A stretch of 64,000 bases of DNA from Acidobacteriota bacterium (GTDB taxonomy: Bacteria > Acidobacteriota > Terriglobia > UBA7540). This document shows, piece after piece, positions 12,457-22,241 of this stretch. Within the stretch, counting starts at the first letter, position 1. Every line of letters begins with the position of its first letter. Location of the stretch: NCBI GenBank assembly GCA_021817045.1, contig JAKAWG010000018.1, positions 1 through 64,000 of the forward strand, in the 5' to 3' direction. The position numbers were made by a program, and so were the translations under genes. The notes beneath the pieces were generated by a model. It did no database searches. It saw only the letters and a program-made list of their open reading frames with translations, and was not told where the DNA came from.

Positions 12457-15201
12457 ATGCGATCAGACCGTCTTGCGCGGTGGATGGCTGCGCTGGTCAT
12501 ATTCCTGCTGGTTGTTGCCCCGTTGTTTTCAGGCGGCGTGGGCCTGATTGTCAATTGGCTCTGGTTCAGTCACGAAGGCTATCGTATTTTGTACACCACG
12601 CCCCTGAAGGCCCAGGTTGCACTAAGCGGGTATTTCGGCATCGGCTTCATGGTGATCGTAGCCCTGAACCTGTTGATTGCAAGATCGCTTGCTCGCCGCT
12701 CCGGATTCCAGGTCTATTCGCGAGAGATCGAGTTTCCCGCGCTTGATCGGGTGAGCGCTCTGTTTCGCGGTTTCGTTTGGTTTGGTGTCCTGCTCGTCGG
12801 CTATTTTGTTGGAGAGTGGGCGACCGGCCATTGGATGGAATACTTGCTCGCCACCCATCCTGTGACGATGCGGCAATCGGATCCATTGTTTGGAATCAAT
12901 CTAGGCTTCTACCTGTTTCGCCTGCCGTTTATCTGGTTCATCTATCATTTCCTGCTCGCGGTCGTGATTGTTTCGGCGCTTGCCGCCGCCTTCCTGTACT
13001 TTATCGAAGGAGGAGTTACCGTCACGCCGCGCGGAGTGTTCATGGGGCGGCAGCCGCGCGCGCACCTGATGGCGCTCGGTGGACTGTTCTTTCTGCTGAT
13101 GGCCTGGCGGGCTCGCCTTGCGATGTACGGCCTGCTCTATTCGACGCGCGGCCTCATTTACGGCGCGGCCTATACGGACGTACACGCTACACTGCCGGTG
13201 CTGAAGATTCTGCTTGTCCTCTGCATCATCACCGCGCTGGCTTTTTTCGCGGGCGCGTGGACGGGACGGGTGCGAGCGGCGCTTCTTTCCATCGGTGCGT
13301 TGATTGTGGTCGGCGTGCTCGGCGGCGCAGTTTATCCGGCGCTCGTGCAGACATATATCGTCACTCCCAACGAACTCGCCAAGGAGACTCCCTATATTGC
13401 CCGAGCCATCAGCTTCACGCGCAAGGCTTATGCGCTCGACAGGTTTCAAGAGCGCAATTTCCCCGACGTCAGCGACCTGACCCCGACCGTCATCGCCCAG
13501 AATCAGGCGACCGTGAACAATATTCGCCTTTGGGATCATCGCCCGCTTCTGACCACTTTCCAGCAGCTTCAGGAAATCCGTACTTATTACGACTTCGTGC
13601 GCGTGGATAACGACCGCTACAGGATCAATTCAGACTATCGTCAGGTCTCGCTCTCGGTGCGGGAGATGAATTCGAGCGCCCTTCCCGATCCGAACTGGGT
13701 GAACGAACACCTGATTTACACGCACGGCTTCGGGCTGTGCATGGGCCCGGTCAACGAAGCTACTCCAGACGGCATGCCGGACTTGTTTATTGAGAATATC
13801 CCGCCAGTCTCGAACGTGCCGATCAAAATCACGCGCCCGGAGATTTACTACGGAGAGCTTTCGAATGACTATTGTATCGTCAAGACCAGCGCCCAGGAAT
13901 TCGACTATCCGTCAGGCTATGAGAACGTGTACAACACCTATCAAGGCTCCGGAGGCGTGGGGATTGGCGGGTTCTGGCGGCGCCTCTTGTTCACTCTGCG
14001 TTTCGGACAAATCAATATCCTGCTTTCCAGTTATATCCAGCCCTCGAGCCGCATCATGATTTACCGGCGCGTTCTCAACCGGGTGAGCCGCCTGGCGCCT
14101 TTTCTCACATTTGACAGCCATCCGTACATCGTGGTGGCCAAAGATGGCTCCCTTTACTGGATTGTGGACGGCTATACGACTTCCAGCCAATATCCATACT
14201 CCGATCCCACCCAGTTGGCCGACGGCTCGCTGAATTATATTCGCAATGCCGTCAAGGCGACCGTCAACGCTTACAGCGGGCAGGTTCGCTTCTACGTCAG
14301 CGATCCCACCGACCCTCTGATCCAGGCTTACGCCAGGATTTTCCATGGCGTCTTCCGGCCGCTTTCGGAAATGCCGGATGGGCTCCACGCGCACATCCGC
14401 TATCCGATGGATTTTTTCTCCGTCCAGGCTCAGAAATACGCGGTCTTTCACATGACTGACCCCCAAGTTTTCTATAGCAAGGAAGACTTATGGCGCGTTG
14501 CACGACAGAATACGGGCGGGCAGATGGAGCCGATGGAGCCTTACTACACCATCATGAAGCTTCCAGGGGCGAGCGACAAGGAAGAGTTCGTGCTGATGCT
14601 TCCGTTTGTTCCGGCTCGCAAGAACAACATGATCGCCTGGATGGCGGCGCGCTGCGATGAGCCCAACTACGGCAAAGTTCTGGTCTTCACTTTTTCAAAG
14701 GACAAACTCATCTATGGCCCGGAGCAGATTGAATCCCGCATCGACCAGAAGCCGGAAATTTCCCAGCAACTCACGCTGTGGAATCAGAGCGGCTCAAGGG
14801 TGGTCCGCGGCACGCTGCTCGTCATTCCGGTTGGAAATTCCGTGCTCTATGTGGAGCCGCTATACTTGGCTGCGGCAACCGGAGGCGCGCTTCCCGAATT
14901 GAAGCGCGTGATTGTAGCTTATTCGGATCACGTCGTGATGGAGCCTAGCTTGGACACCGCGCTGAGCCAAATTTTTGGGGGTGCCACCTCGACGGAAGCC
15001 GCCTCATCGGCTTCTTCCGCCTCGCCTCCGGTGAAGGGAGCCATCCTTCGCGTTCCGCCGCCAGGAATGCAATCTCTTATCCAGCAAGCCAATCAATACT
15101 ACCAGCAGGCCCTCGATGATCTGCGGCAAGGAAACTGGAGTGGCTACGGCGACCAGATTCAGAAGCTGGGTAAAGTGCTGAATCAACTGCAAGCGAAATA
15201 G
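12457..15201 (+). CDS. UPF0182 family membrane protein
   Basis: Seven-TM N-terminal half, NVPIKITRPEIYYGELSNDYCIV and PYIVVAKDGSLYWIVDGYTTSSQYPYS motifs. Confidence 0.95.
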   Translation: MRSDRLARWMAALVIFLLVVAPLFSGGVGLIVNWLWFSHEGYRILYTTPLKAQVALSGYFGIGFMVIVALNLLIARSLARRSGFQVYSREIEFPALDRVSALFRGFVWFGVLLVGYFVGEWATGHWMEYLLATHPVTMRQSDPLFGINLGFYLFRLPFIWFIYHFLLAVVIVSALAAAFLYFIEGGVTVTPRGVFMGRQPRAHLMALGGLFFLLMAWRARLAMYGLLYSTRGLIYGAAYTDVHATLPVLKILLVLCIITALAFFAGAWTGRVRAALLSIGALIVVGVLGGAVYPALVQTYIVTPNELAKETPYIARAISFTRKAYALDRFQERNFPDVSDLTPTVIAQNQATVNNIRLWDHRPLLTTFQQLQEIRTYYDFVRVDNDRYRINSDYRQVSLSVREMNSSALPDPNWVNEHLIYTHGFGLCMGPVNEATPDGMPDLFIENIPPVSNVPIKITRPEIYYGELSNDYCIVKTSAQEFDYPSGYENVYNTYQGSGGVGIGGFWRRLLFTLRFGQINILLSSYIQPSSRIMIYRRVLNRVSRLAPFLTFDSHPYIVVAKDGSLYWIVDGYTTSSQYPYSDPTQLADGSLNYIRNAVKATVNAYSGQVRFYVSDPTDPLIQAYARIFHGVFRPLSEMPDGLHAHIRYPMDFFSVQAQKYAVFHMTDPQVFYSKEDLWRVARQNTGGQMEPMEPYYTIMKLPGASDKEEFVLMLPFVPARKNNMIAWMAARCDEPNYGKVLVFTFSKDKLIYGPEQIESRIDQKPEISQQLTLWNQSGSRVVRGTLLVIPVGNSVLYVEPLYLAAATGGALPELKRVIVAYSDHVVMEPSLDTALSQIFGGATSTEAASSASSASPPVKGAILRVPPPGMQSLIQQANQYYQQALDDLRQGNWSGYGDQIQKLGKVLNQLQAK

Positions 15202-15263
15202 GCGGGGCCAATGAGCTTGGCCACAGTACGAGTAGCAAACCAGGCTAAGTGTGAGTAAGTGGA

Positions 15264-15971
15264 ATGCGGAGGATTACCTCTTGCGAATTGCTGGACGAAG
15301 ATAGCGTCAGCGCGGCAGATGTTGAGGCTGCCCTACGCGATATTTGGCGCATTAACCAGCGCTTTGGGGGTGTCTCGGGGTGCCTTCGCTTGCTGGATCA
15401 TTTCCTTGCCCGAAGCGGTTTGCGGCGCTTCCGTGCCCTTGATGTAGGAGCGGGAGATGGGCGTCTGGCGGCTTGTCTGCAAGATGAGCTCGCGGACCGG
15501 GGCCTGGAAACTACATTCTGGGCGCTCGACCGCCGCCTGTCGCACCTAAACTGCAGTCGCTCTTCGCATGATCCGCTCAACCGCGTGGCTGCCAACGCGC
15601 TTGAGTTGCCTTTTCCCTCGGCGAGTTTCGAGCTTGTGATGTGCAACCTTTTCGTGCACCATTTTTCCGGTACAAGTCTGCGCTACCTTCTGGCGGAGAT
15701 GGTACGGGTGGCAAGCCAGGGTGTGTGCGTGAACGATCTTGAACGACGGTGGCTGCCTTATCTTTTCATTCGCTACGCCCCCTTCGCCACCCGCAACCCA
15801 ATTGCGCGCCGCGACGGCGTGGCAAGCGTGCGGCAGGCGTATACACGCCCCGAGCTTGCCGCCGTCGCCTCGACCTGTGGCGCTGCTTCCGTTGACGTGA
15901 TGTCGCTTCCATTTTTCCGGCTGGGTTTGATGTTATGGAAAGAGCCGTCACCGGCAGGTTCTTCTGTCTGA
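15264..15971 (+). CDS. Class I SAM-dependent methyltransferase
   Basis: LDVGAGDGRLAACLQDE, VAANALELPFPSASFELVMCNLFVHHF. Confidence 0.85.
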   Translation: MRRITSCELLDEDSVSAADVEAALRDIWRINQRFGGVSGCLRLLDHFLARSGLRRFRALDVGAGDGRLAACLQDELADRGLETTFWALDRRLSHLNCSRSSHDPLNRVAANALELPFPSASFELVMCNLFVHHFSGTSLRYLLAEMVRVASQGVCVNDLERRWLPYLFIRYAPFATRNPIARRDGVASVRQAYTRPELAAVASTCGAASVDVMSLPFFRLGLMLWKEPSPAGSSV

Positions 15972-16017
15972 TTTGGCGGAGGCGCGTTGCAGTCTTGGGA
16001 AGAAAGGAAGCGCTTAA

Positions 16018-16401
16018 ATGAATAGAGTCATAACAACTCTGCTGCAATGTTGTTTATGTCTTACCTGTGCCGCCTTGTTTGCAGGAGCGAGTGCGGCTGG
16101 TGCTGCATCCAAAACGGTTGTCATTCACATGACCGCTAAGAGGTATGAGTTCAATCCCAGCGTCATCAACGTGAAGCAGGGCGAACACGTCCGCCTGATC
16201 GTTACAGCGCTGGACCGAACTCACGGCATCAAGATCCCCGGGTATGGTATTAACCGCAGACTCAACAAGGGGGCTCCGGTGACCATCGAATTCACGGCCA
16301 ACAAGGCGGGAACATTTCCCTTCCATTGCTCCGTATGGTGCGGGTTCGGCCACAGACGGATGAAAGGCAAGCTTATCGTGAAGCCGGCAAACGGAGGATG
16401 A
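16018..16401 (+). CDS. Secreted cupredoxin-domain protein (cytochrome oxidase subunit II-like)
   Basis: Signal peptide; FPFHCSVWCGFGHRRMKGKLIV copper site motif. Confidence 0.85.
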   Translation: MNRVITTLLQCCLCLTCAALFAGASAAGAASKTVVIHMTAKRYEFNPSVINVKQGEHVRLIVTALDRTHGIKIPGYGINRRLNKGAPVTIEFTANKAGTFPFHCSVWCGFGHRRMKGKLIVKPANGG

Positions 16402-16549
16402 AGCGGGTCGGAGCAGCCGTCGCTCTTTGCAATCAACACCAGAGGTACGTTGCCGCGCCTTATAGCCGGTTGGAGCTCCATGGTTACCGTCGTTCATGGA
16501 CCACGGGCCAGCCGCCGTCATGGAGTAGTATGGTTCTTACGCTCTTCTG

Positions 16550-17290
16550 GTGAGTCGTCGTACCGTTCTTCTTGATTTCACGATCGAACAAACCTCGTTT
16601 CGAACGGCTGCTGCTCGGGCGCCCGTAATGACCCTTCGCCCTTGCCGCCGGGTATACAATAACACCAGAAGATTTATGGGCTTGTGGGACAACAGCGAGC
16701 GGAAGGCGGTTGAAGAAAAGATACGCCAGGAGAATCGTTTGCCTCCTGGCCAATCCTTGACGCTCAAGTGGCCGGTACTCCATTACGGTGGTGTGCCTGC
16801 GTTCGATCGGGCCCATTGGGAATTCCGCACGGCGGGGCTGGTGAAGGAACCTCTTCGCCTGTCTTGGAGCGAATTTCAGGCCTTGCCGCGCGTTCAGGTG
16901 ACAGCGGATTTCCACTGCGTCACTCGCTGGAGCCGGTTCGACAATCGCTGGGAAGGAGTTTCGCTCCGTACGCTTTTTGAGATGACGCGCCCCAAGGCTG
17001 AGGCGACCCATGTGATGGTGCACTGTCTGGAAGGTTACACCACGAACGTCCCGCTTGCCGACCTGCTGGATGACAACGTGCTACTAGCCGACAAGCACGA
17101 CGGCTATACGTTGCCGCCTGAGCACGGAGGACCGTTGCGATTGGTCGTACCCAAGCTTTACGGGTGGAAGAGCGCCAAGTGGGTGTGTGGGTTTGATTTC
17201 ATGCTTTCCGACCGGCCGGGCTTTTGGGAGCAGAACGGTTACCACTTGTACGGCGACCCGTGGAAAGAACAGCGGTTTGACACGGACTGA
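16550..17290 (+). CDS. Sulfite oxidase-like molybdopterin-dependent oxidoreductase (start may be about 16676)
   Basis: VTADFHCVTRWSRFDNRWEGVSLRTLFE, LPPEHGGPLRLVVPKLYGWKSAKWV. Confidence 0.9.
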   Translation: MSRRTVLLDFTIEQTSFRTAAARAPVMTLRPCRRVYNNTRRFMGLWDNSERKAVEEKIRQENRLPPGQSLTLKWPVLHYGGVPAFDRAHWEFRTAGLVKEPLRLSWSEFQALPRVQVTADFHCVTRWSRFDNRWEGVSLRTLFEMTRPKAEATHVMVHCLEGYTTNVPLADLLDDNVLLADKHDGYTLPPEHGGPLRLVVPKLYGWKSAKWVCGFDFMLSDRPGFWEQNGYHLYGDPWKEQRFDTD

Positions 17291-17503
17291 CCGGTCGCGC
17301 GAGAAGAATGTTTTGCAGCGGGAACCGCCACGGTGAGGCGCGGTGCAAAAATGCGTGAGGCGCCGTTTGGCCAAAGGTATTGCGCGCAGAGAAGACACAA
17401 GGAGACAGCCCACCGCGGGTCGCTCGCCCACACTTCATTGCGCCGCGCGCTGCCCTTCGCGGGGTGCCGGGTCCACAGATCTGGCTGGATCCGCAAAGCA
17501 ACG

Positions 17504-18355
17504 ATGGGGCTGTTCTGCCTCCTAGCTCCGGTGTTCTCGCTTGATTTTACCCTCCGTGCATCCCGCATTCAGGCTCACGATTCACCCGAGAAGGTGAATG
17601 TCCATCAATTGGTGAAAAACGCGGTGTGGAACAAGCTCTGGTCGATGGAGCATCCCACCCACCATTACGAATACGTGGATCATTATGTCGATTCTGGCCA
17701 TTCGCAGACGCACCTGGAAGTTGAGACTTCCCACGGTGCAGTCGGTCGGCTCATTGAATCAAACGGCAAGCCGCTCACGGCAAAAGTGTGTCAGCGCGAC
17801 CGGGCTCGGTTGGCGCGCCTTGTGAGCAGTCCACAATTGCAAAAGAGGAGATTTGCCCAGCAGCAGGCTATCTTACAGCGTCGCGAACAGTTGTTCAGGC
17901 TGCTTCCGCAAGCGCTTCTTTACAGTTTTGATGGCGTTGACCGGCGCACCGGCTGGATCAGGCTGAAGTACCGGCCAAACCCGGCGTTTCATCCTCGCAG
18001 CCGCGTCGCGGGCATCCTTCAAGGCATCGTGGGCACGGCCTGGGTGGATCCCTCCGACCAGCAATTCGCAAAGATTGACGGCCGCCTCGCAAACACCGTG
18101 ACTTTTGGCTGGGGCATTCTCGCCAAGCTTTATCCCGGGGGGCACTTTATTCTGGAACAAACGAGGCTCCCGGACGGGACGTGGCGCTTGACGACGTTGG
18201 ATGTGAAGATGCAGGGCGTGGTTCTGCTCTTCAAAAAGTTAAGCGTGAACATCAAGGAGAGCGACGGCTCGTTCAAGGAAGTCTCAAACGATCTCACCAT
18301 CCAACAAGCCGTTGCCATGCTCAGCCGCGCGCGCGTGCCCTGTCAGGAGCAGTAA
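17504..18355 (+). CDS. Hypothetical secreted protein
   Basis: ATG at 17504 gives a signal-peptide-like N-terminus (MGLFCLLAPVFSLDFTL); long open frame with consistent protein composition. Confidence 0.7.
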   Translation: MGLFCLLAPVFSLDFTLRASRIQAHDSPEKVNVHQLVKNAVWNKLWSMEHPTHHYEYVDHYVDSGHSQTHLEVETSHGAVGRLIESNGKPLTAKVCQRDRARLARLVSSPQLQKRRFAQQQAILQRREQLFRLLPQALLYSFDGVDRRTGWIRLKYRPNPAFHPRSRVAGILQGIVGTAWVDPSDQQFAKIDGRLANTVTFGWGILAKLYPGGHFILEQTRLPDGTWRLTTLDVKMQGVVLLFKKLSVNIKESDGSFKEVSNDLTIQQAVAMLSRARVPCQEQ

Positions 18356-18428
18356 GAGAACGCACGCGCTACGCGTCGCCTCCTGCGTCCACTCGGACGG
18401 TGGGCTAATTGAGATTCTCCCCAGCCTG

Positions 18429-20822
18429 TCAAAAAATCTCGAATCGTTCCTGGTGTACTTCAGGATCGCTCTTAATGACGATTTCCTTCCGCGTTGCTGC
18501 CTCAATTTCCGAGATCAGTACACCATCTCGCGATTTGAGACTGGCAGCAACGCTTGGGTGAACTCGCAGGTTAAGGATGTTGCCGTCGATTTCTGAGGCC
18601 ATCTTGCGTGCCTCGGCCCGGATTTCGCTGCACACCGTAGCGACAGACTTGATCCAGCCCGCGCCTCCGCAATGGGGGCACGGTTCGCACAGTGTGCGCT
18701 CGAGAGACTGCTTGACGCGCTTGCGGGTCAGCGCCACGAGCCCGAATTCATTGAAGGAGAGGATCTTGGTCGGCGCTCGGTCGTGGCGCAGGGCTTCTTC
18801 CAGCGCCTGCACCACTTTATTGCGGTTCCGCCGCTCGTCCATATCAATGAAGTCAATCACGATGATGCCGCCCAGGTCGCGCAATCGGATCTGACGCACG
18901 ATCTCCTTCACAGCATCGATATTGGTCTTGACAATGGTGTCTTCAAGGCGATTGGTTTTGCCGACGTATTTGCCGGTGTTCACGTCGATCGCCACCAGTG
19001 CTTCGGTCTGGTTGATCACAATATAGCCGCCCGATTTCAGCCAGACCTTGGGCTTAAGCGCGTGGTCAAGCTCAGCCTGGACGCCGAATTCGTCGAAAAG
19101 TGGCTCATCGCGCGTATAAAGCTTCACGTGGCTGATGAGCGACGGCTGAAAGCGCTGGACGAATTCCAGCACATGTTCGTATTCAATTTCGTTGTCCACT
19201 CGGATTGACTTGAAATCCGGCGAGAGCAGGTCTCGAAGGATGCGCTCGACGAGCGTGAGGTCCCGGTGGAGCAGCGCCGGAGCCTTGCTTCGCTCGGCCT
19301 TGGCGCGAATGTCGTTCCAGAGGTTCGTGAGAAAGGCGAGGTCGGCCTTGAGTTCTTCTTCGCTACGGCCTGCCCCGGCGGTACGCACAATGAAGCCACC
19401 CGTGAGCGTGCCCCGGTTTTCCAGAATGAGGTTGCGCAACCGGAAGCGCTCCTCCTCCGAGCCGATCTTGCGGGAAACACCGATGTGGTCAATGGTCGGC
19501 ATGTAAACCAGGTAGCGGCCGGGCAGCGCGATGTGCGAGGTGATGCGTGCGCCTTTCGCGCCGAGGGGTTCTTTGGCGATCTGGACCAGGATTTCCTGGC
19601 CTTCTTTCAGCAACTCGCTGATGGCTGCCGGGTGACGGTTTGCGCCGCGCGGCACTTCCTCGCTAGATGCCGTTAAGTTCTGGCGGCGCCCTTCGCGGGG
19701 CCGGAATCGCCCGCGGCCACGGCGGTGGCGCGGAGCGACCCGCGGGCGATGGTGGCTGTCGCGCAGTGTGTAGGATTGGGGTTCCGGCGGCTGAGTCGAA
19801 GACGTCTCGGGGGGTTCGGCCTCGGCAGGCTCCTGCGGGCTTCCGGGTGTCACGCTCTCAGTCACCTCGGGTGCCAGTGAATCTTCTTCTTGCGCACCCG
19901 CAGGCCGCCCTGAACTCAGGGAAAGCTCACCTTCCGTTCCTCCCATCATCTCGCCTGTTTCCGGCACGATCTGCGACTGGCTTTGTTCAGGTGCTTCGAC
20001 TGCCGCTTCTGACGCGGGCTGCTGCTCGGTCGCTTCGTCAACCGGCGAAGGAGCGGCAACAGCATCAGCTGCGGAAGTCTCAGCAACGGGAGGTTGTGGA
20101 ATCTCCTCTTTTTTTGCGGTTTCATTCGCGCCGTGAAGTCCAGAAGGTGATGATTCACCTTCTGTCTCCGTCGGCACTTGTTCGTCAGCGGGCCCGTGGC
20201 CGTATTTTGCAAGGGATTCGCCCGGCAGCAGCTCAAATCCTGCGGAAGAGGGCTGTTCGCGATGTTCAGGGAATTCCTGACGCGGAGCGAAGTGTTCCCC
20301 GCGAAACTTCTGCTCGCGCCGTCGATGGCGGCGACCGAGAAAACGGTGGCGGCGCTCCCTCGGTTCCACAGCGGGACTTGCAGGCGAGGCTTCGACTGCG
20401 GGCGCGGTGGGGGCGGCGCCTGTTGTGACGGACGGCTCTTCCGGCACCGGCCCAGCTTCCTGGACGGCAGAGGTTTCAGGTTCGCTTCCGGCTGTTTCAC
20501 TCGCCACCGGGTGGTTCGGCTCGGGGGACGGCTCGCTGGTCAGCCGCGCCACGCGATTCTCGGTTTCCGTGAAGACGCGGTCGTATTCTTCAGAGTCTTC
20601 AAAGAAATCCGAGACATAAAGGAAGGCATCACGTTCGAGTCCGATATCTACGAATGCGGATTGCATTCCCGGCAGAACTCGGTTGACGCGACCTTTGTAA
20701 ATGCCACCGACGAGTCCAACGTCGGTGTCGCGCTGAAAGTAGACTTCGACAAGCTGATCGTCTTCTAAGACGGCCACCTTCGTCTCGTGAGGAGACGAGG
20801 AGACCAGAAGCTCTTTGGTCAT
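18429..20822 (-). CDS. Ribonuclease E/G
   Basis: MTKELLVSSSPHETKVAVLEDDQLVEVYFQR start with GGGGAGGA SD; S1 domain, IDVNTGKYVGKTN, IIVIDFIDMDERRNR, CEPCPHCGGAGWI zinc link. Confidence 0.95.
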   Translation of the reverse strand: MTKELLVSSSPHETKVAVLEDDQLVEVYFQRDTDVGLVGGIYKGRVNRVLPGMQSAFVDIGLERDAFLYVSDFFEDSEEYDRVFTETENRVARLTSEPSPEPNHPVASETAGSEPETSAVQEAGPVPEEPSVTTGAAPTAPAVEASPASPAVEPRERRHRFLGRRHRRREQKFRGEHFAPRQEFPEHREQPSSAGFELLPGESLAKYGHGPADEQVPTETEGESSPSGLHGANETAKKEEIPQPPVAETSAADAVAAPSPVDEATEQQPASEAAVEAPEQSQSQIVPETGEMMGGTEGELSLSSGRPAGAQEEDSLAPEVTESVTPGSPQEPAEAEPPETSSTQPPEPQSYTLRDSHHRPRVAPRHRRGRGRFRPREGRRQNLTASSEEVPRGANRHPAAISELLKEGQEILVQIAKEPLGAKGARITSHIALPGRYLVYMPTIDHIGVSRKIGSEEERFRLRNLILENRGTLTGGFIVRTAGAGRSEEELKADLAFLTNLWNDIRAKAERSKAPALLHRDLTLVERILRDLLSPDFKSIRVDNEIEYEHVLEFVQRFQPSLISHVKLYTRDEPLFDEFGVQAELDHALKPKVWLKSGGYIVINQTEALVAIDVNTGKYVGKTNRLEDTIVKTNIDAVKEIVRQIRLRDLGGIIVIDFIDMDERRNRNKVVQALEEALRHDRAPTKILSFNEFGLVALTRKRVKQSLERTLCEPCPHCGGAGWIKSVATVCSEIRAEARKMASEIDGNILNLRVHPSVAASLKSRDGVLISEIEAATRKEIVIKSDPEVHQERFEIF

Positions 20823-21089
20823 GAAAAATCCTCCCCGGGGGTCGGCAAGAGGATCCACGTGCAAATCTGGGACCAACTCCTGACGGCGCCCCTGCGGACA
20901 GGTGGTGTAGTGGGTTCATGGATACCTGACTCCCGCTCGATGCCCTCGCTGAGCTCGTGGCTGGCCGAAGTCTCTGGCCAATTGCTCACGGCTGCCTCGT
21001 GGCGCCCGATGGTCTTGCAAGGGGTCCGCACTCAATCCAAATTCTTCAAAACTCACTGCCAATTTCGTCGCGCTCGCAACGTCGCCCGC

Positions 21090-22178
21090 TCAATTCACAA
21101 ATCGCCGCTTCCGGACGCTCATGGCGAGTCCCAACCCCGCAAAAGTGAACACGAGAGACGAGCCGCCCTGGCTCATCAGCGGCAGCGGTATCCCGGTGAT
21201 AGGAAGAAGACCGATCATCATTCCCACGTTGACGGTGACCTGAAAAAAAAGCATTGAGGCCAAGCCGACAATCAAAAATGCTCCGGCGCGATCTCCGGCA
21301 AGCTGCGCTCCGTCCAGCAGGCGAATCAGCAAGATGAAGTAGAGAAAGAGCGCCACAAGGGCGCCGACAAACCCCTGCTCTTCGGCAAAGGCAGCAAAGA
21401 TGAAGTCCGCGTGTGACACCGGAATAAAGCCCAGGCGGCTTTGCGTCCCGCGACCAATGCCCTTTCCCCACAACCCGCCTGACCCGATGGCAATCTTCGA
21501 TTGTGTCACTTGATAGCTGGAGCCGCGAGTATGCTGAGTTGGATGAACGAAGCTCATTAGGCGCTCCCTCTGGTAGGGACGCATCGCGTACCATCCTACC
21601 GGAAGCATCAGGGCGCCAGCCAACCCGAGCACAGCCAAGTGCCGGAAACGGATACCAGCCAGGAAAACACCAGCCACCACAGCTGGGAAGAACGTTATTG
21701 CGGTACCCAGGTCGGGTTCAAGTGCCACCAGTAGCGCGGGAAATCCGACCAGTATGCCCAGCACGAACAGGTCTTTCCACGTAACGGCCTTTGCCTTGCA
21801 CCCGGCAAGATACGCTGCTACCGCAATTATTATAACTAACTTACCCATTTCCGACATCTGCAAAGTGATTCCTCCGAACGTCAGCCAGCGGCGCGCTCCA
21901 CCCACGCGCCGGCCAGCCACAAGCAGGACAGCGAGCCCGAGCAGCATGATCACGTAGAGTGCGGCAACGTGGTCAAGCGCCAGATGATAATCCACCTGGC
22001 TCAGGATTAAAGCGGCGACGGCGCCGATGGCGACCCACTCGGCTTGTTTCTTGCACTCGCTGGCGAGGGGTGTGTTTAGAGTGGTGCTATAGATTTCCAT
22101 GACGCCCAGCGCTGCCAGCGCCAGCGCGGAGCCAAGGAGGAGCCAGTCAACGTCACGAAGGCCGAATCGTTCTCGCAT
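21090..22178 (-). CDS. rodA: Rod shape-determining protein RodA (SEDS family)
   Basis: SEDS protein with QVTQSKIAIGSGGLWGKGIGRGTQSRLGFIPVSHADFIFAAFAEEQGF and MSQGGSSLVFTFAGLGL. Confidence 0.95.
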   Translation of the reverse strand: MRERFGLRDVDWLLLGSALALAALGVMEIYSTTLNTPLASECKKQAEWVAIGAVAALILSQVDYHLALDHVAALYVIMLLGLAVLLVAGRRVGGARRWLTFGGITLQMSEMGKLVIIIAVAAYLAGCKAKAVTWKDLFVLGILVGFPALLVALEPDLGTAITFFPAVVAGVFLAGIRFRHLAVLGLAGALMLPVGWYAMRPYQRERLMSFVHPTQHTRGSSYQVTQSKIAIGSGGLWGKGIGRGTQSRLGFIPVSHADFIFAAFAEEQGFVGALVALFLYFILLIRLLDGAQLAGDRAGAFLIVGLASMLFFQVTVNVGMMIGLLPITGIPLPLMSQGGSSLVFTFAGLGLAMSVRKRRFVN

Positions 22179-22241
22179 GTGTGTTCCGGTCGCCGACGGC
22201 GGTCCTCGACGGGCGCCCTCGTCTGAATTTAGCTCCTAGCG

